Positions 1 through 8,986 are shown, counted from the first letter of the stretch. The stretch is 64,000 bases of DNA from Saccharothrix sp. (GCF_031180885.1 NZ_JAPSLK010000025.1:40347-104346); one strand, 5' to 3'. A program made the numbers and translations. The notes: generated by a model not told the origin, from the sequence alone.

Positions 1-362
1 GCGTGATCGCCGGAAGACGAGGCCCGACCCACCGACGCGACCTCGCGGATGGGCACCTTCCGGCGGGTGGTCCGGTTGAGCGCCAGTCGCGGGATTTCCA
101 GGACGCCGAACACCACGGCCAGGTAGAACACGCAGGCCAGCCAGATGTACCCCGGCCACGACAGCACCGGCGTCTCGACCAGCAGCCCGGCGATCATGAG
201 GGCGAACAGCCCGACGACCGCCGCGGTGCCGATCCGCCGGGCCCGGCCGGGGGCGGTCGTGTTCCGCACGGCCCGCCGCCACACGTAGTAGTGCGCGGAC
301 CCCATCACGACCGTGAACAGCAACAAGAACAACAACGCCCGGCCTCCCAGAGTCTCTGGCAA
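1..362 (-). CDS. N-terminal part of a membrane metallophosphoesterase-like protein (partial)
   Basis: The reading frame runs off the left edge, so only about 120 N-terminal residues are visible. A TTG start is preceded by GGAG seven bases upstream. The protein opens with a hydrophobic segment (LLFLLLFTVV), then an HYYVW motif, a basic loop, a second hydrophobic stretch (VVGLFALMIAGLLVETPVL) and a third (WLACVFYLAVVFGVLEIPRL). This arrangement of three to four membrane segments before a soluble domain resembles the start of actinobacterial membrane-anchored metallophosphoesterases, but the catalytic domain lies outside the window and the identity is an inference. It is transcribed away from the sigma-factor gene. 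Confidence 0.55.
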   Translation of the reverse strand, partial: MPETLGGRALLFLLLFTVVMGSAHYYVWRRAVRNTTAPGRARRIGTAAVVGLFALMIAGLLVETPVLSWPGYIWLACVFYLAVVFGVLEIPRLALNRTTRRKVPIREVASVGRASSSGDH

Positions 363-450
363 CCAGTCTCCACGAAACTCGTGAACGGGATGCAACCCGC
401 CGGCCCGCCGCGAGCGTGACTAACCCGGTACCGCTGGATGGGGAGGACAG

Positions 451-954
451 ATGGGTGATCGGGACACCGCGTTCGCGGAGTACTTCGCGGCGCGGTCCGA
501 GGCCATGCGCGGCACGGCGTACCTGCTGTGCGGCGACTGGCACCGTGCCGAGGACCTGGTTCAGGCCACGTTCACGAAGCTCTACGTGGCCTGGAAGCGG
601 ATCAACCGGCACGAGGCACTCGACGCCTACACCCGGCAGACGCTGGTCCGGACGTTCGTGTCCGACCTGCGCCGGGGCTGGTTCCGCAAGGAGCGCGTGA
701 GCGACACGACGCCGGAGACCGCGAGCGTCGGTCGCGGGTCCGCGGAGGACCGGTTGGTGCTGCTGGCGGCACTGGCCAAGGTCCCGCCGCGGCAGCGCGC
801 CGTCCTCGTCCTCAGGTACTGGGAAGACCTGTCGGTGGAGGAGACCGCCAGGGCACTGCGCTGTTCCGAGGGAACGGTGAAAAGCCAGGCCGCGCGGGGG
901 CTGCAGACGCTGCGCGGCCTGATCACCCCGCAGCAGGGAGAAATGGTGCGATGA
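451..954 (+). CDS. SigE-family ECF-type RNA polymerase sigma factor
   Basis: A 167-residue sigma factor of the actinobacterial SigE family, which directs RNA polymerase to a small regulon. Region 2 covers roughly residues 8-75: the segment AYLLCGDWHRAEDLVQATF contains the usual A-D/E-DLVQ core helix, and region 2.4 follows. Region 4 covers about 105-160, with PPRQRAVLVLRYWEDLSVEE and the recognition helix CSEGTVKSQAARGLQTLR. The ATG is preceded by GGGGAGGACAG. Its stop overlaps the start of the next gene (ATGA), the usual sign of a sigma factor made together with its regulator. Target promoters cannot be deduced here. Confidence 0.93.
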   Translation: MGDRDTAFAEYFAARSEAMRGTAYLLCGDWHRAEDLVQATFTKLYVAWKRINRHEALDAYTRQTLVRTFVSDLRRGWFRKERVSDTTPETASVGRGSAEDRLVLLAALAKVPPRQRAVLVLRYWEDLSVEETARALRCSEGTVKSQAARGLQTLRGLITPQQGEMVR

Positions 955-1898
955 ACGAGCACGAGCTGAAGAGCGCGTTGCAGGACGCGATGGTGGCGAG
1001 CAGCCCGCCGCCTCCGATGAGCCCCGAGGGCGCGGTGGCGGCCGGTCGGGCGGCCCGGCGCCGGCGCAAGACGGCGTGGACGGGCGGTGTGGCGGGGCTC
1101 GCCGTGGTGGCGATCGCCGTGGGCGCGGTGCTGGTGCCGCAGTTCACCGGCGGCGGCACCACCGAGGCCGGCGGACCACCGCTGACCACGACGGCTCCGC
1201 CCCCACCGTCGGCGTCGCCCTCGGTGTCGCCGACCGCGTCGCCGCCGCCCAGCGCCTCCGTCGACGCGTCGGGCAAGCCGGAGTGGCCGGACGGGCAGAC
1301 CGACCGCACGGCCCGCTCCGGTCCGCGCGCCGACAAGTCCGTCCAGGTGCTCAACGACCTGGGCGCGTCCCTGCCGCCGACCTACGAGGCGGTGGACAAG
1401 GAGCCCCTGACCCCGGGCGACACGCCCGAGACCTGGCACGGCCCGATGCGCTACACCCAGTCGCAGTTCGAGGACTACTACGACGGTGACAAGCAGGTCT
1501 GGGAGTACATGGGCACCACGCCGGTCACCCAGGACGGCACGTCCGGCGTGGGCAAGCTGTGGATCTTGGTCCTCACCAAGGGCAACCGGTTCGCGGACGT
1601 CTCGTCGCCGTGCGAGGCGAAGCAGGCGGTGTGGACGATCAGCCGCGGCGAGTGCCGGCTGGTCGACGTCGACGGCAAGAAGGTCGCCCACCTGACCGCC
1701 GGGCCGTCCGGTGAGGGTCCGTACGACATCAACGGCATGGACGAGGCCGCCATCCACAAGCACGACGACGGCACGCTGGTCGTGATCGCGCAGAGCCGCG
1801 AGTTCCGCCGGTCGGGCCACCCGGCGCTGGCCGAGCTGCCGTTCACCGCCGACCAGCTCGCGAAGCTGGCGACGGAGCGGAAGTTCCACCTGGACTGA
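951..1898 (+). CDS. Single-pass membrane protein, probable partner of the upstream sigma factor
   Basis: A 315-residue protein whose ATG overlaps the sigma-factor stop by four bases. The N-terminal 45 residues are cytosolic and include a basic patch before the membrane (AARRRRK). One membrane helix spans about residues 48-68 (GVAGLAVVAIAVGAVLVP). A Pro/Ser/Thr-rich linker (about 75-110) leads to an extracellular domain of about 200 residues with two cysteines (SSPCEAKQ and GECRLVD). The layout fits the membrane proteins often encoded next to SigE-family sigma factors, which may act as anti-sigma factors or sensors. No zinc-binding HxxxCxxC anti-sigma motif is visible, so that role is inferred from position only. 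Confidence 0.85.
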   Translation: MNEHELKSALQDAMVASSPPPPMSPEGAVAAGRAARRRRKTAWTGGVAGLAVVAIAVGAVLVPQFTGGGTTEAGGPPLTTTAPPPPSASPSVSPTASPPPSASVDASGKPEWPDGQTDRTARSGPRADKSVQVLNDLGASLPPTYEAVDKEPLTPGDTPETWHGPMRYTQSQFEDYYDGDKQVWEYMGTTPVTQDGTSGVGKLWILVLTKGNRFADVSSPCEAKQAVWTISRGECRLVDVDGKKVAHLTAGPSGEGPYDINGMDEAAIHKHDDGTLVVIAQSREFRRSGHPALAELPFTADQLAKLATERKFHLD

Positions 1899-1910
1899 GT
1901 CGGGGAAGGA

Positions 1911-1946
1911 CCTGCGGGGCCGGTCTCTCGCGACCGGCCCCGCAGG
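1911..1946 (+). terminator. Strong hairpin terminator after the sigma-factor operon
   Basis: A perfect 14-bp stem, CCTGCGGGGCCGGT with its reverse complement, encloses an 8-base loop 12 bases after the stop codon of the membrane partner gene. No U-run follows, as is common in high-GC actinobacteria. It separates the sigma operon from pabAB. Confidence 0.75.
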
Positions 1947-1989
1947 GGTACTCCATCCGGGTGTTTGGGCAGGTAGCCTGCTGTTTGCC

Positions 1990-3999
1990 ATGCGGACCCT
2001 GCTCATCGACAACTACGACTCGTTCACCTTCAACCTGTTCCAGTACCTGGCTCGGGTGAACGGGCGGGAACCGGTCGTCATCACCAACGACGACCCGGGC
2101 TTCCGGCTGTCCGACCTGCGCCGGTTCGACAACGTGGTGATCTCACCGGGTCCCGGGCGCCCGCAGAACCGGGCCGACTTCGGCCTGTGCCGCTCCGTCG
2201 TCGAGCACGCCGACCTGCCGCTGCTCGGCGTGTGCCTGGGCCACCAGGGGCTGTGCCTGGCCGAAGGCGCCTCCGTGGGGCTGGTCCCGCCCCGGCACGG
2301 CGTGGTCGACCGGGTCCGGCACACCGGGGTCGACGTGTTCGCCGGGTTGCCGTCGCCGCTGACCGTGGTCCGCTACCACTCGCTGGCCGTCACCGACCTG
2401 CCGCCGTCGCTGGAGGCGATCGCCTGGTCGGACACCGACGACGTGCTGATGGGCGTGCGGCACCGGTCCCGGCCGGTGTGGGGCGTGCAGTTCCACCCCG
2501 AGTCCATCTGCACCGAGCACGGCCACGAGCTGCTGGCCAACTTCCGCGACCTCACCGGCGGATTCTCCGCCGCCACCCCCGAGCCGCTGGCCGTGCCCAC
2601 GCCGCCCCCGGTGACGCACGAGGTGCTGGTGCGGCGGCTGGACGTCCACCCCGACCCCGAAGCGGTGTTCCAGGCCCTCTACGGGGGCTCTGAGGACGCG
2701 TTCTGGCTGGACAGCAGCCTGGCGGGGGAGCGGGGCCGGTTCTCGGTCATGGGGGACGCGAGCGGGCCGCTGGCCCGGGTGGCGACCTACGACGTGTGGA
2801 CCCGCCGGGTGCGGGTGGGCGACGAGGAGTTCAACGGGCCGTTCCTGTCGTGGCTGGAGGCCGACCTGGCGGCGTGGCGGGTGGCCCGGCCCGACGTCCC
2901 GTTCGAGTTCGCGCTGGGCTGGGTCGGCTACCTGGGGTACGAGCTGAAGGCCGAGTGCGGCGGCGAGGCGGCCCACCGTTCGGAGCAGCCGGACGCGGCG
3001 TTCGTGTTCGCCGACCGGGCCGTCGTGTTCGACCACCACGAGCGGCGCACGTACCTGATGACGCTGTCCGACGACGGCTGGTTGGAGCGCACGGCCGCTT
3101 TCCTGACCGGTTTCACACCGCCCGCCGCGGCTGCCCCCGTCCCGGCCCGCGCCGAATCCGTCCAGCTCAGGCACAACCGGGCGCACTACCTGAAGCTGGT
3201 CGACGCCTGCCAGGAAGCCATCACGGCGGGCGAGACCTACGAGGTGTGCCTGACCAACATGGTGACCTGGCGGGGCGCGGTGGACCCGTGGGACGCCTAC
3301 CGGTTCCTGCGCGCCGAAAGCCCCGCACCCTTCGGGGCGTTGCTCCGTTTCGGTGCTCTCTCGGTGCTCAGCACTTCACCCGAGCGGTTCATCCGGGTGG
3401 ACCGGCGCGGTGTCGTGGAATCCGAACCAATCAAGGGCACCCGCCCGCGCGGCGCGACGCCCGCGCAGGACGAAGCTTTGCGCACAGCCTTGGCGACCAG
3501 CGAGAAGGACCGCGCCGAGAACCTGATGATCGTGGACTTGGTGCGCAATGATCTGGGCCATTGCGCGGAAGTCGGCAGCGTCGAGGTGCCCCGGATCTTC
3601 GCGGTGGAGACCTACGCGACCGTGCACCAGCTCGTCAGCACCGTTCGGGCGACACTTCGGCCGGGCAGTTCGGCGGTCGCGGCGGTTAGGGCGGCGTTCC
3701 CCGGCGGGTCCATGACGGGTGCGCCCAAGATCCGGACAATGCAGATCATCGACGGGCTGGAAGCGGGCCCGAGGGGTGTCTACTCGGGTGCGCTGGGCTA
3801 CTTCTCACTGTCCGGAACGGCCGACTTCAGCATCGTCATCAGGACGCTGGTGGTGGACCGGGACAAGGTGAGTTTCGGGGTGGGCGGGGCGGTCATCGCC
3901 CTGTCCGACCCGGCGGAGGAATTCGAGGAGACGGCGGTGAAGGCCACCGCGCTCCTGCGCCTGCTGGGCACCGCCTTTCCGGGCCGCGCGAATCGCTGA
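1990..3999 (+). CDS. pabAB: Fused aminodeoxychorismate synthase (PabA-PabB)
   Basis: A 669-residue bifunctional enzyme that converts chorismate and glutamine to 4-amino-4-deoxychorismate, for folate or for p-aminobenzoate-derived antibiotics. Residues 1-190 are a class I glutamine amidotransferase: nucleophile Cys82 in GVCLGHQ, and His169/Glu171 in VQFHPES. Residues about 210-660 are the chorismate-binding PabB part, with PIKGTRPRG (the lysine marks PabB rather than the PIAGT of anthranilate synthase), DLVRNDLGH, and GGSMTGAPKI near the C terminus. A TAGCCT -10-like hexamer at 1974-1979 lies so close to the ATG that the transcript may be leaderless. The gene stands alone, with no chain-tailoring genes next to it, so a folate role is the simplest reading. 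Confidence 0.95.
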   Translation: MRTLLIDNYDSFTFNLFQYLARVNGREPVVITNDDPGFRLSDLRRFDNVVISPGPGRPQNRADFGLCRSVVEHADLPLLGVCLGHQGLCLAEGASVGLVPPRHGVVDRVRHTGVDVFAGLPSPLTVVRYHSLAVTDLPPSLEAIAWSDTDDVLMGVRHRSRPVWGVQFHPESICTEHGHELLANFRDLTGGFSAATPEPLAVPTPPPVTHEVLVRRLDVHPDPEAVFQALYGGSEDAFWLDSSLAGERGRFSVMGDASGPLARVATYDVWTRRVRVGDEEFNGPFLSWLEADLAAWRVARPDVPFEFALGWVGYLGYELKAECGGEAAHRSEQPDAAFVFADRAVVFDHHERRTYLMTLSDDGWLERTAAFLTGFTPPAAAAPVPARAESVQLRHNRAHYLKLVDACQEAITAGETYEVCLTNMVTWRGAVDPWDAYRFLRAESPAPFGALLRFGALSVLSTSPERFIRVDRRGVVESEPIKGTRPRGATPAQDEALRTALATSEKDRAENLMIVDLVRNDLGHCAEVGSVEVPRIFAVETYATVHQLVSTVRATLRPGSSAVAAVRAAFPGGSMTGAPKIRTMQIIDGLEAGPRGVYSGALGYFSLSGTADFSIVIRTLVVDRDKVSFGVGGAVIALSDPAEEFEETAVKATALLRLLGTAFPGRANR

Positions 4000-4010
4000 C
4001 CTGGGGTTTT

Positions 4011-4044
4011 CCCCTGCGGTCGGCGTCGCACGCCACCGCAGGGG
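4011..4044. terminator. Bidirectional hairpin between convergent pabAB and lsr2
   Basis: CCCCTGCGGT pairs perfectly with ACCGCAGGGG, and the loop carries an inner GGCG/CGCC stem. It lies in the 60-bp gap between two convergent genes and can end transcripts from both sides. Confidence 0.75.
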
Positions 4045-4059
4045 ATACGACACCCGGTA

Positions 4060-4401
4060 TCAGGAAGCGTGCGCTTCCTGGAACTGCACCACCAGTCCCT
4101 GGGGAATCCGGCCGCGGTCGGAGATCTGGTGCCCCTGGGCCCGCGCCCAGTCCCGAATGGCCTGGGCCTGGGCCTTGTCACCGGCCTTTACCGTGCTCTT
4201 GCCGCTGCCCTTGCGCTGCTTGCGGCCACCCGCGCGGCGCGCCTTGGCGACGAAGTCGGCCAGGGAGTCGCGGAGCTTGTCCGCATTCTCCTTGGACAGG
4301 TCGATGGAGTACTCCACACCGTCCAGCGCGAAGGTCACGGTCTCGGCGGCTTCGCTGCCGTCGAGGTCGTCGATGAGTTGGACGACGGTCTGCTGTGCCA
4401 C
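4060..4401 (-). CDS. lsr2: Lsr2 nucleoid-associated protein
   Basis: A 113-residue Lsr2 homologue, the actinobacterial counterpart of H-NS, which bridges AT-rich and horizontally acquired DNA and silences it. The N-terminal dimerisation part (about 1-60) includes QLIDDLDGSEAAETVTFALDG and the acidic ENADKLRDSLADF. A basic Lys/Arg-Gly linker follows (about 62-80). The C-terminal DNA-binding domain (about 80-113) has IRDWARAQGHQISDRGRIP, including the RGR minor-groove hook. The chosen GTG start has GGAGGA three bases upstream of it, and longer in-frame extensions lack this signal. Many actinomycetes carry several lsr2 paralogues; which one this is cannot be told here. Confidence 0.95.
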   Translation of the reverse strand: MAQQTVVQLIDDLDGSEAAETVTFALDGVEYSIDLSKENADKLRDSLADFVAKARRAGGRKQRKGSGKSTVKAGDKAQAQAIRDWARAQGHQISDRGRIPQGLVVQFQEAHAS

Positions 4402-4647
4402 TGTTCCTCCGTGTGTGCTCGCATAGCGCGTGTTGCCGTCGACTTGTATCTGCGCCACACGCTCCGGTCGACACCATAGTGCACGGAAGGAATATCGCCT
4501 AACCTTTCGTCCCGAAAATGTGACTGATGCCCCCGGACGGGTCATTTCGGGACGTTAAGCACCACCCCCGAAATGTGAGGCCGCCCTTCGGACGTCCGCG
4601 TGGTGCCCGTCACACCCGGTCGAGTGGCCTATCCTGGAGCGCAGGGG

Positions 4648-4662
4648 TACCCGCCCAGGGTA
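4648..4662. promoter_or_regulatory. Candidate CsoR operator upstream of csoR
   Basis: TACCC-GCCCA-GGGTA is an inverted repeat inside a longer G/C-flanked block, 15 bases before the csoR ATG. CsoR proteins bind G/C tracts flanked by TA on both sides, so this is a plausible autoregulatory site. That assignment is an inference from position and symmetry. Confidence 0.5.
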
Positions 4663-4677
4663 GGAAGGCCGGGAGCG

Positions 4678-4959
4678 ATGCACGGTTACACAGCGGACAA
4701 GGACGCGTTCCTCAAGCGCCTGCGCCGCATCGAGGGCCAGGTCCGCGGTCTCCAGCGGATGGTCGAGAACGACGAGTACTGCATCGACGTGCTGACCCAG
4801 ATCTCGGCGGCGACCAAGGCCCTCCAGGCGGTCTCCCTGGGCTTGCTGGACGAGCACCTGAAGCACTGCGTCGCCCAGGCCGTGGCCGAGGGCGGCGACG
4901 TGGCCGACGAGAAACTGGCCGAGGCGACCGCCGCCATCACCCGCCTCGTCCGTTCGTGA
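4678..4959 (+). CDS. csoR: CsoR-family copper-sensing repressor
   Basis: A 93-residue all-helical repressor of the CsoR/RcnR family. The copper ligands are present in the expected order and spacing: Cys35 (NDEYCIDVL), then His60 and Cys64 (DEHLKHC), the C-H-C set of copper-sensing CsoR rather than the set of nickel sensors. The N-terminal helix carries the usual LRRIEGQVRGLQRM. The ATG was chosen because GGGAG lies just upstream and because the family starts here. No copA or copZ is adjacent, so its targets other than itself must lie elsewhere. The next element downstream is a tRNA gene. Confidence 0.92.
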   Translation: MHGYTADKDAFLKRLRRIEGQVRGLQRMVENDEYCIDVLTQISAATKALQAVSLGLLDEHLKHCVAQAVAEGGDVADEKLAEATAAITRLVRS

Positions 4960-5009
4960 ACCCTGCGGTCAGCCTCTCCAGCCTGATCGAGTAGAGTGCA
5001 GACCGACCG

Positions 5010-5083
5010 GCCCCCGTAGCCCAATCGGCAGAGGCAGCGGACTCAAAATCCGTCCAGTGTGCGTTCGAGTCGCACCGGGGGCA
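5010..5083 (+). tRNA. tRNA-Leu, anticodon CAA, with short variable arm
   Basis: A 74-base cloverleaf can be drawn without errors. The acceptor stem is GCCCCCG (5010-5016) with CGGGGGC (5076-5082), and the discriminator is A5083. The D stem is GCC/GGC. The anticodon stem is GCGGA (5037-5041) with TCCGT (5049-5053), and loop CTCAAAA places CAA at 5044-5046. The T arm is GTGCG-TTCGAGT-CGCAC (5059-5075). No CCA is encoded. Only five bases (5054-5058) separate the anticodon and T stems, so the long variable arm usual for leucine tRNAs is absent. The leucine assignment rests on the anticodon. Confidence 0.9.
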
Positions 5084-5229
5084 CTCACAGCATTCGCGCC
5101 GGCCTCCACGCCGTGCGGTTCCGGTCCTGGCGCGCTCCGTCTCCGGCCGGCGGGTCTCCGCGGGAAGCATGATCATTGTCGTGGCTTCGCTGTTTTGAAC
5201 ATCCACTGTGGAATGAGCGTTTCGCGGGA

Positions 5230-5462
5230 GCGGAGAATTCCGCCCCGACAGCGACCGGGCATCCGACCGCCGGCCGCGGTTCCGGCCAGCCGGAGACGTC
5301 CCAGACGCAGTCCTGATTGGACGCTGGTGGTGGTGCCGTCGGCGTTGAACCGCCACTGCTGGTTGCCCTGGCCTTGGAATGCACCGGGAGGCGATCGCAC
5401 TACGGCGAGAGCCATCCCGGTCATCAGTGCCACGGCTATACGTGCAACGCCTCGAACTTCAC
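5230..5462 (-). pseudogene. Decayed secreted ricin-type lectin (CBM13) gene
   Basis: A GAGGAGGGG ribosome binding site at 5463-5473 precedes a signal-peptide-like stretch (ARIAVALMTGMALAVV). This is followed by NQQWRFNADGTTTSVQSG, a typical ricin-type QxW repeat. The frame of the signal peptide does not join an upstream start cleanly. After QSG the lectin pattern continues only in another frame (CVWDVSGW), then no further QxW repeat is found. At least one frameshift and a large 3' loss are therefore needed. The fragment resembles the lectin domain of the intact hydrolase next door and may be the relic of a related secreted enzyme. Confidence 0.55.
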
Positions 5463-5496
5463 CACCCCTCCTCTGAATGGACCCGTCGGTTACCGG

Positions 5497-6594
<1,098 letters not shown>

Positions 6595-6605
6595 TCAAGT
6601 GTTTC

Positions 6606-6617
6606 GTTAGCGCTCAC
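6606..6617. promoter_or_regulatory. LacI-family-type operator 1
   Basis: GTTAGCGCTCAC, centred on the AGCGCT core that many actinobacterial LacI-family sugar repressors recognise, lies 24 bases upstream of the SGNH hydrolase start. This position would block early transcription or the promoter. A related site is found 166 bp further upstream. Confidence 0.6.
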
Positions 6618-6643
6618 ATTGGCGAGGTGGAGGGTCGGTTGTG

Positions 6644-6664
6644 TCAAGTGATTGATCCACTTGA
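6644..6664. promoter_or_regulatory. Perfect inverted repeat TCAAGTG-N7-CACTTGA near the hydrolase promoter
   Basis: Two 7-bp arms separated by ATTGATC form a perfect inverted repeat. The same TCAAGTG word occurs again at 6595-6601, beside the start codon. On the minus strand a TTGACA hexamer (6642-6647) overlaps the first arm and could be the -35 element. The site may bind a second regulator or simply frame the promoter; no matching regulator is known to me. Confidence 0.4.
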
Positions 6665-6771
6665 GACGATTGTTGCTCCATGAGTGGCGAACGAGTTCGT
6701 GTTACGGGGCAGTAGGTTTGTTCCCGTTGTCTTGATAGGGCTTGACGGTCTTGTGGCCGGGATGTGGTGGT

Positions 6772-6783
6772 GTTAGCGTTCAC
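6772..6783. promoter_or_regulatory. LacI-family-type operator 2
   Basis: GTTAGCGTTCAC differs from operator 1 at one position and has the same orientation, 166 bp away. Two spaced copies would suit looping by a tetrameric repressor. The 6595-6957 gap otherwise holds no convincing gene: the one open frame in it (6607-6894) has no family features. Confidence 0.5.
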
Positions 6784-6957
6784 AGCACGCTCGACCCGCT
6801 GACCTGCGGGCGCGGGGCGGCTACCACGACGGCCCGTCCCGCGCCCGTTTCCACTGCGCGCCGGCGCATATCGGCGGCATAAGCGAAAGTGCATACCGGC
6901 TCGCTACAACCAGTCCTCTTCACTTGGAGCTGATCTTCCAGGTTCGAGAGGGGTGGC

Positions 6958-8223
6958 GTGGTGAGCGGTCAGGGGATGTGGGATCGGCGGTCGGCGTTGC
7001 GGGCTGCCGCGGTGATGGCCGGGGTGGCCGCGGTCGTGCCGTTGGCGGGGGAAGCCGCGGCGGAGGAGACGAGCGCCGACGCGTTGTTCAAGGCGGGGAA
7101 GTTCGAGGAGGCCGGCCGGGCTTACGAGGCCGTGCTCCGGAACGATCCGACCGACGTGCACGCGGCCCGGCAACGCGGGTACGTGGGCTTGCTGTCCAAC
7201 AGGTTCGCCGACGCGGAGAAGTACCTCGGCATGGCCCTCGCCTTGGCACCGCAGGATGTGGCGGCGAACCGGTTGATGGCCGATTGCTACACCCGCCAGG
7301 ACAAGCTCGTCCGGGCGGCACCGCACTGGCGGGCGGCCGGCAAGGAGGCCAACGCGAAGTGGTTCGAGGCGGTCGACGGGGAGCCCTACCAACTCAGCGG
7401 TGAGGTGGCGCGCCTGCCGTTGCAGCAGATGGACCCGATACCGCTGCTGGCGGGCTCGATCAACGGCGGACCGCCCAAGCGGTTCTCGTTCTACACCCGG
7501 ATCGCGTCCCTGAACGTGTCGGCGAAGACAGCCGCGGAAGCCGGGTTGCGCGCGGTCGGCGAGGAGATCGAGTTCAACGGCAGAACCGTCTGGAGCTACT
7601 ACGGGTTCGTGGATTCCTTCCGGCTCGGTGACGTCGAACTGCGCAACGTCCCGGTGCGCTGGTCGGACGGCGAAGCCATGCCGGGATCGGGTGACGGCAT
7701 GATCGGGACGTGGATCTTCTACCACTTCCTGACCACGTTCGACTACGCGGGCCGATCGCTGATCCTGCGCCGCCGGACACCTGAAACCGCCGCCCGAGCA
7801 AGTGCCGGCGCAGAACGCCTCCCGCTGTGGCTGGCCCGTGAGCACTTGACCTTCAGCCGGGGCAGTGTCGCCGACTCCGGAGAACGGGTGGTGGCCCTGC
7901 ACATCGGTGGCGTCGGCAGCAACGTCGCGGGCATGTACGAGGGAACAGCCAGACAACTCCGCGTCCGCACGGATTACGAACGCCCGGAGGAGTCCTTGGC
8001 CGGCGGCCAGCCCGTCATCGTCTACCCGTGCTACCCGAAGGAAGTCCGGCTCGGCACGGCCAACGCCATCGGCAGCTACTCCGTGGCGAGCGCGAACAAC
8101 CTCCACACGGGCCACGGCTTCGACGTGCTGGCCGATTTCGCCCACAGCTTCTTCAAGCCCTACAACATCACCCTCGACTTCGTCGACATGAACGTCCACA
8201 TCGGCCGCGGCAAGGCCGCCTGA
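6958..8223 (+). CDS. Exported TPR protein with a retropepsin-like domain lacking the catalytic aspartate
   Basis: A 421-residue protein with a possible twin-arginine signal (DRRSALRAAAVMAGVAAVVPLA) at about residues 9-35. TPR repeats follow (about 38-135; ALFKAGKFEEAGRAYEAVL, then a second copy at NRFADAEKYLGMALALAP). The rest resembles an aspartyl-protease-like fold: a PPKRFSFYTRIASLNVS strand where active members have DTG, and a GDGMIGTWIFYHFLTTFDY segment typical of the second half. The DTG position reads YTR, so proteolysis is unlikely and a binding role is more probable. The start is either of two neighbouring GTG codons after GAGAGGGG. Function is not known. Confidence 0.8.
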   Translation: MVSGQGMWDRRSALRAAAVMAGVAAVVPLAGEAAAEETSADALFKAGKFEEAGRAYEAVLRNDPTDVHAARQRGYVGLLSNRFADAEKYLGMALALAPQDVAANRLMADCYTRQDKLVRAAPHWRAAGKEANAKWFEAVDGEPYQLSGEVARLPLQQMDPIPLLAGSINGGPPKRFSFYTRIASLNVSAKTAAEAGLRAVGEEIEFNGRTVWSYYGFVDSFRLGDVELRNVPVRWSDGEAMPGSGDGMIGTWIFYHFLTTFDYAGRSLILRRRTPETAARASAGAERLPLWLAREHLTFSRGSVADSGERVVALHIGGVGSNVAGMYEGTARQLRVRTDYERPEESLAGGQPVIVYPCYPKEVRLGTANAIGSYSVASANNLHTGHGFDVLADFAHSFFKPYNITLDFVDMNVHIGRGKAA

Positions 8224-8227
8224 AAGC

Positions 8228-8986
8228 TCAGTCCGCGGTACGACGGCGGTACAGGAAGGTCGCCAGGACGAACGAACCGACCAGCAAACCACCCGACCAC
8301 ACCAGGGCGAGCGCCGCGTTGGCCCCGATCGGCGTGCCGGTCAACAACCCCCGCACGGTCTCGATGACGGGCGTGATCGGCTGGTGCTCGCTGATCACCC
8401 GCAGCACCGCGGGCATCGTCCCCGGCGGCACGAAAGCGCTGCTGAGGTAAGGCAGGAACAGCATGAAAAAGCTCAACGCACTCGCCGACTCGACCGACTT
8501 CGCGACCACCCCCAACCCCGCCGCCAACCACGACAGCGCGAGCACGTACAGCAGCACGATCCCGGCCGCCGCCAGCCATCCCCCGAGGCCGGCGGTCGGC
8601 CGGAAACCCATCAGTACGGCCGCCACCACCACGATGGTCGTGGACAACGCGTTGCGGGTCACGCTCGCCACGACATGTCCGGTCAGCAACGCGAAGCTGT
8701 TGACGGGCATGGACCTCAGCCGGTCCACCATGCCGTTGGACATGTCGTCGGTGACGGACATCGCGGTGGACGCGGCGCCGTACCCGGTGCACAACAGGAT
8801 GATCCCGGGCACCACGTAGTTCACGTAGGCGGTGCCGGTGTTGATCGCGCCGCCGAAGACGAAGACGAACAGCGCCATCATCAGCAGTGGCAGGAGGATC
8901 GACATGATGAGGGTCTCGACGTTGCGCCGGCTCAAGCGGATGCTGCGGCCGATCAGCGTCACCGAGTCGGTGAGGGCGTGGCTCAT
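8228..8986 (-). CDS. ABC-2 type drug-export permease (DrrB-like)
   Basis: A 252-residue inner-membrane permease with six predicted membrane helices, including LIMSILLPLLMMALFVFVFG near the N terminus and a conserved MSNGMVDRLRSMP loop typical of the ABC-2/DrrB family. With the ATP-binding protein encoded just upstream it would form an exporter for a hydrophobic compound such as a drug. Its ATG overlaps the stop of the ATPase gene by four bases, so both are translated together. The substrate cannot be read from sequence. The divergent TetR regulator suggests that the pair is induced by its own substrate. Confidence 0.92.
   Translation of the reverse strand: MSHALTDSVTLIGRSIRLSRRNVETLIMSILLPLLMMALFVFVFGGAINTGTAYVNYVVPGIILLCTGYGAASTAMSVTDDMSNGMVDRLRSMPVNSFALLTGHVVASVTRNALSTTIVVVAAVLMGFRPTAGLGGWLAAAGIVLLYVLALSWLAAGLGVVAKSVESASALSFFMLFLPYLSSAFVPPGTMPAVLRVISEHQPITPVIETVRGLLTGTPIGANAALALVWSGGLLVGSFVLATFLYRRRTAD

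Noticed and set aside
1990..3999. pabAB as a marker of an antibiotic gene cluster
   Set aside because: No polyketide, nonribosomal peptide or chorismate-tailoring genes surround it, so a folate role is enough.
4402..4545. Longer N terminus for Lsr2
   Set aside because: The frame extends upstream, but the GTG with GGAGGA gives the normal Lsr2 length and start.
6607..6894. A 95-codon minus-strand frame in the hydrolase promoter region
   Set aside because: Arg/Gln/Pro-rich without any domain, no ribosome binding site, and it covers the operator sites.
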